Of a stretch of DNA of 64,000 nucleotides, positions 63,564 to 64,000 are shown piece by piece (the first letter of the stretch is position 1; each line of letters starts with the position of its first letter). The translations under genes and the position numbers were made by a program. A model generated the notes under the pieces. That model made no database searches, had not been told where the DNA came from, and worked only from the letters and a program-made list of their open reading frames with translations. The DNA is taken from positions 2,294,001 through 2,358,000 of the forward strand of contig NZ_OY781939.1 of assembly GCF_963677315.1 (NCBI RefSeq). The letters are read 5' to 3'. The DNA comes from an uncultured Sphaerochaeta sp. (lineage in GTDB: Bacteria; Spirochaetota; Spirochaetia; Sphaerochaetales; Sphaerochaetaceae).

Positions 63564-64000
63564 ATGAGGATATTCAAGGGTATAGCGGCTTCAGAGGGGC
63601 TCGCAAAGGGCAAGGCGTTGGTGCATCGTAACGCCGCAAGTGCTGCAGAAAAACGGCATATCCTTGCTGATGGCGTGACAGCAGAGCTTGATAAATTCAA
63701 GGAAGCCGTCCATGCGGCGAGAGCACATCTGCAAGAACACAACACCAGCAAGATTTCCAAAGAGTCGAAGGATATCCTTGAGACCCACTTGATGATGCTT
63801 GATGACCCCGAGTATATCGGGCAGATTGAGGCATATATCACGACCAACTTGGTGTGCAGCCAATGGGCCATCGATTCTGTAACGAATGAGATGGTACGTC
63901 TGCTCGAGCAATCCACCGATGAGCTGTTGCGTGAACGAGCTCTCGATTTCAAGGATATCTCACTCCACCTGATTGCTGCAGTCAAGGGAGATGGACAGCG
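63564..64000 (+). CDS. ptsI: PTS enzyme I, N-terminal part (runs off the window)
   Basis: The first 145 residues of phosphoenolpyruvate-protein phosphotransferase are present. The protein begins the phosphate relay of the sugar PTS by moving phosphate from PEP to HPr. The start IFKGIAASEGLAKGKALVH and the helical stretch KDILETHLMMLDDPEYIGQI are typical of the enzyme I N-terminal domain. The active-site histidine, near residue 190 in the family, lies beyond the window. The ATG at 63564 has no Shine-Dalgarno and sits just after a promoter. Confidence 0.93.
   Translation, partial: MRIFKGIAASEGLAKGKALVHRNAASAAEKRHILADGVTAELDKFKEAVHAARAHLQEHNTSKISKESKDILETHLMMLDDPEYIGQIEAYITTNLVCSQWAIDSVTNEMVRLLEQSTDELLRERALDFKDISLHLIAAVKGDGQ

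Overview
The window is chromosomal DNA from a spirochaete, most likely Sphaerochaeta or a close relative. The assignment is inferred from several features. RpoB has Asn at the position of E. coli Ser531, a known trait of Treponema and Borrelia. tuf sits directly ahead of the S10 operon, and fusA is missing from the str cluster. secY is followed directly by rpmJ, with no adk, map or infA. Two rrn operons carry tRNA-Ile and tRNA-Ala separately, as in treponemes. No phage, insertion sequence or CRISPR array was seen.

Region 1 (1-5700) holds the tail of an [FeFe]-hydrogenase-like protein and a free methionine sulfoxide reductase. thrS follows, behind what looks like a complete threonine T-box riboswitch, then an M32 carboxypeptidase, pgsA and a HAD phosphatase. 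Region 2 (5700-17800) has two tandem, nearly identical rRNA operons. The first has tRNA-Ile in its spacer, the second tRNA-Ala. An extra 5S gene and an MFS transporter gene lie between them. A textbook intrinsic terminator sits inside the spacer of the first operon.

Region 3 (17800-32000) is metabolic and regulatory. It carries metNIQ, argF with ARG-box-like operators, and hsp20 behind a sigma-54-type promoter. These are followed by a membrane-anchored M20 peptidase divergent from a TetR gene, clpB, a MobA-like nucleotidyltransferase, a DUF554 membrane protein, an HTH regulator and glgP. Several neighbours are convergent and share coding bases, and a few genes appear to be transcribed with almost no leader.

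Region 4 (32000-59640) is the information-processing core. The order is tRNA-Thr, rpmG, tRNA-Trp, secE, nusG, rplKAJL, rpoBC, rpsLG; then tuf behind its own strong promoter and long leader; then the S10, spc and alpha operons from rpsJ to rplQ. Hairpins between tuf and rpsJ, and between rplL and rpoB, probably set relative expression. Region 5 (59640-64000) has rny, a YmdB-type phosphoesterase and tlyA in one operon. A GerMN-domain protein on the opposite strand is divergent from ptsI, which runs off the window end.

The most notable observations are the threonine T-box, whose matching tRNA-Thr lies in the same window, and the terminator inside an rRNA operon. Others are the sigma-54-type promoter on hsp20, the ARG-box pair, the covarying extra 5S gene and the cluster of near-leaderless promoters. 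No wholly new multi-gene system was found.
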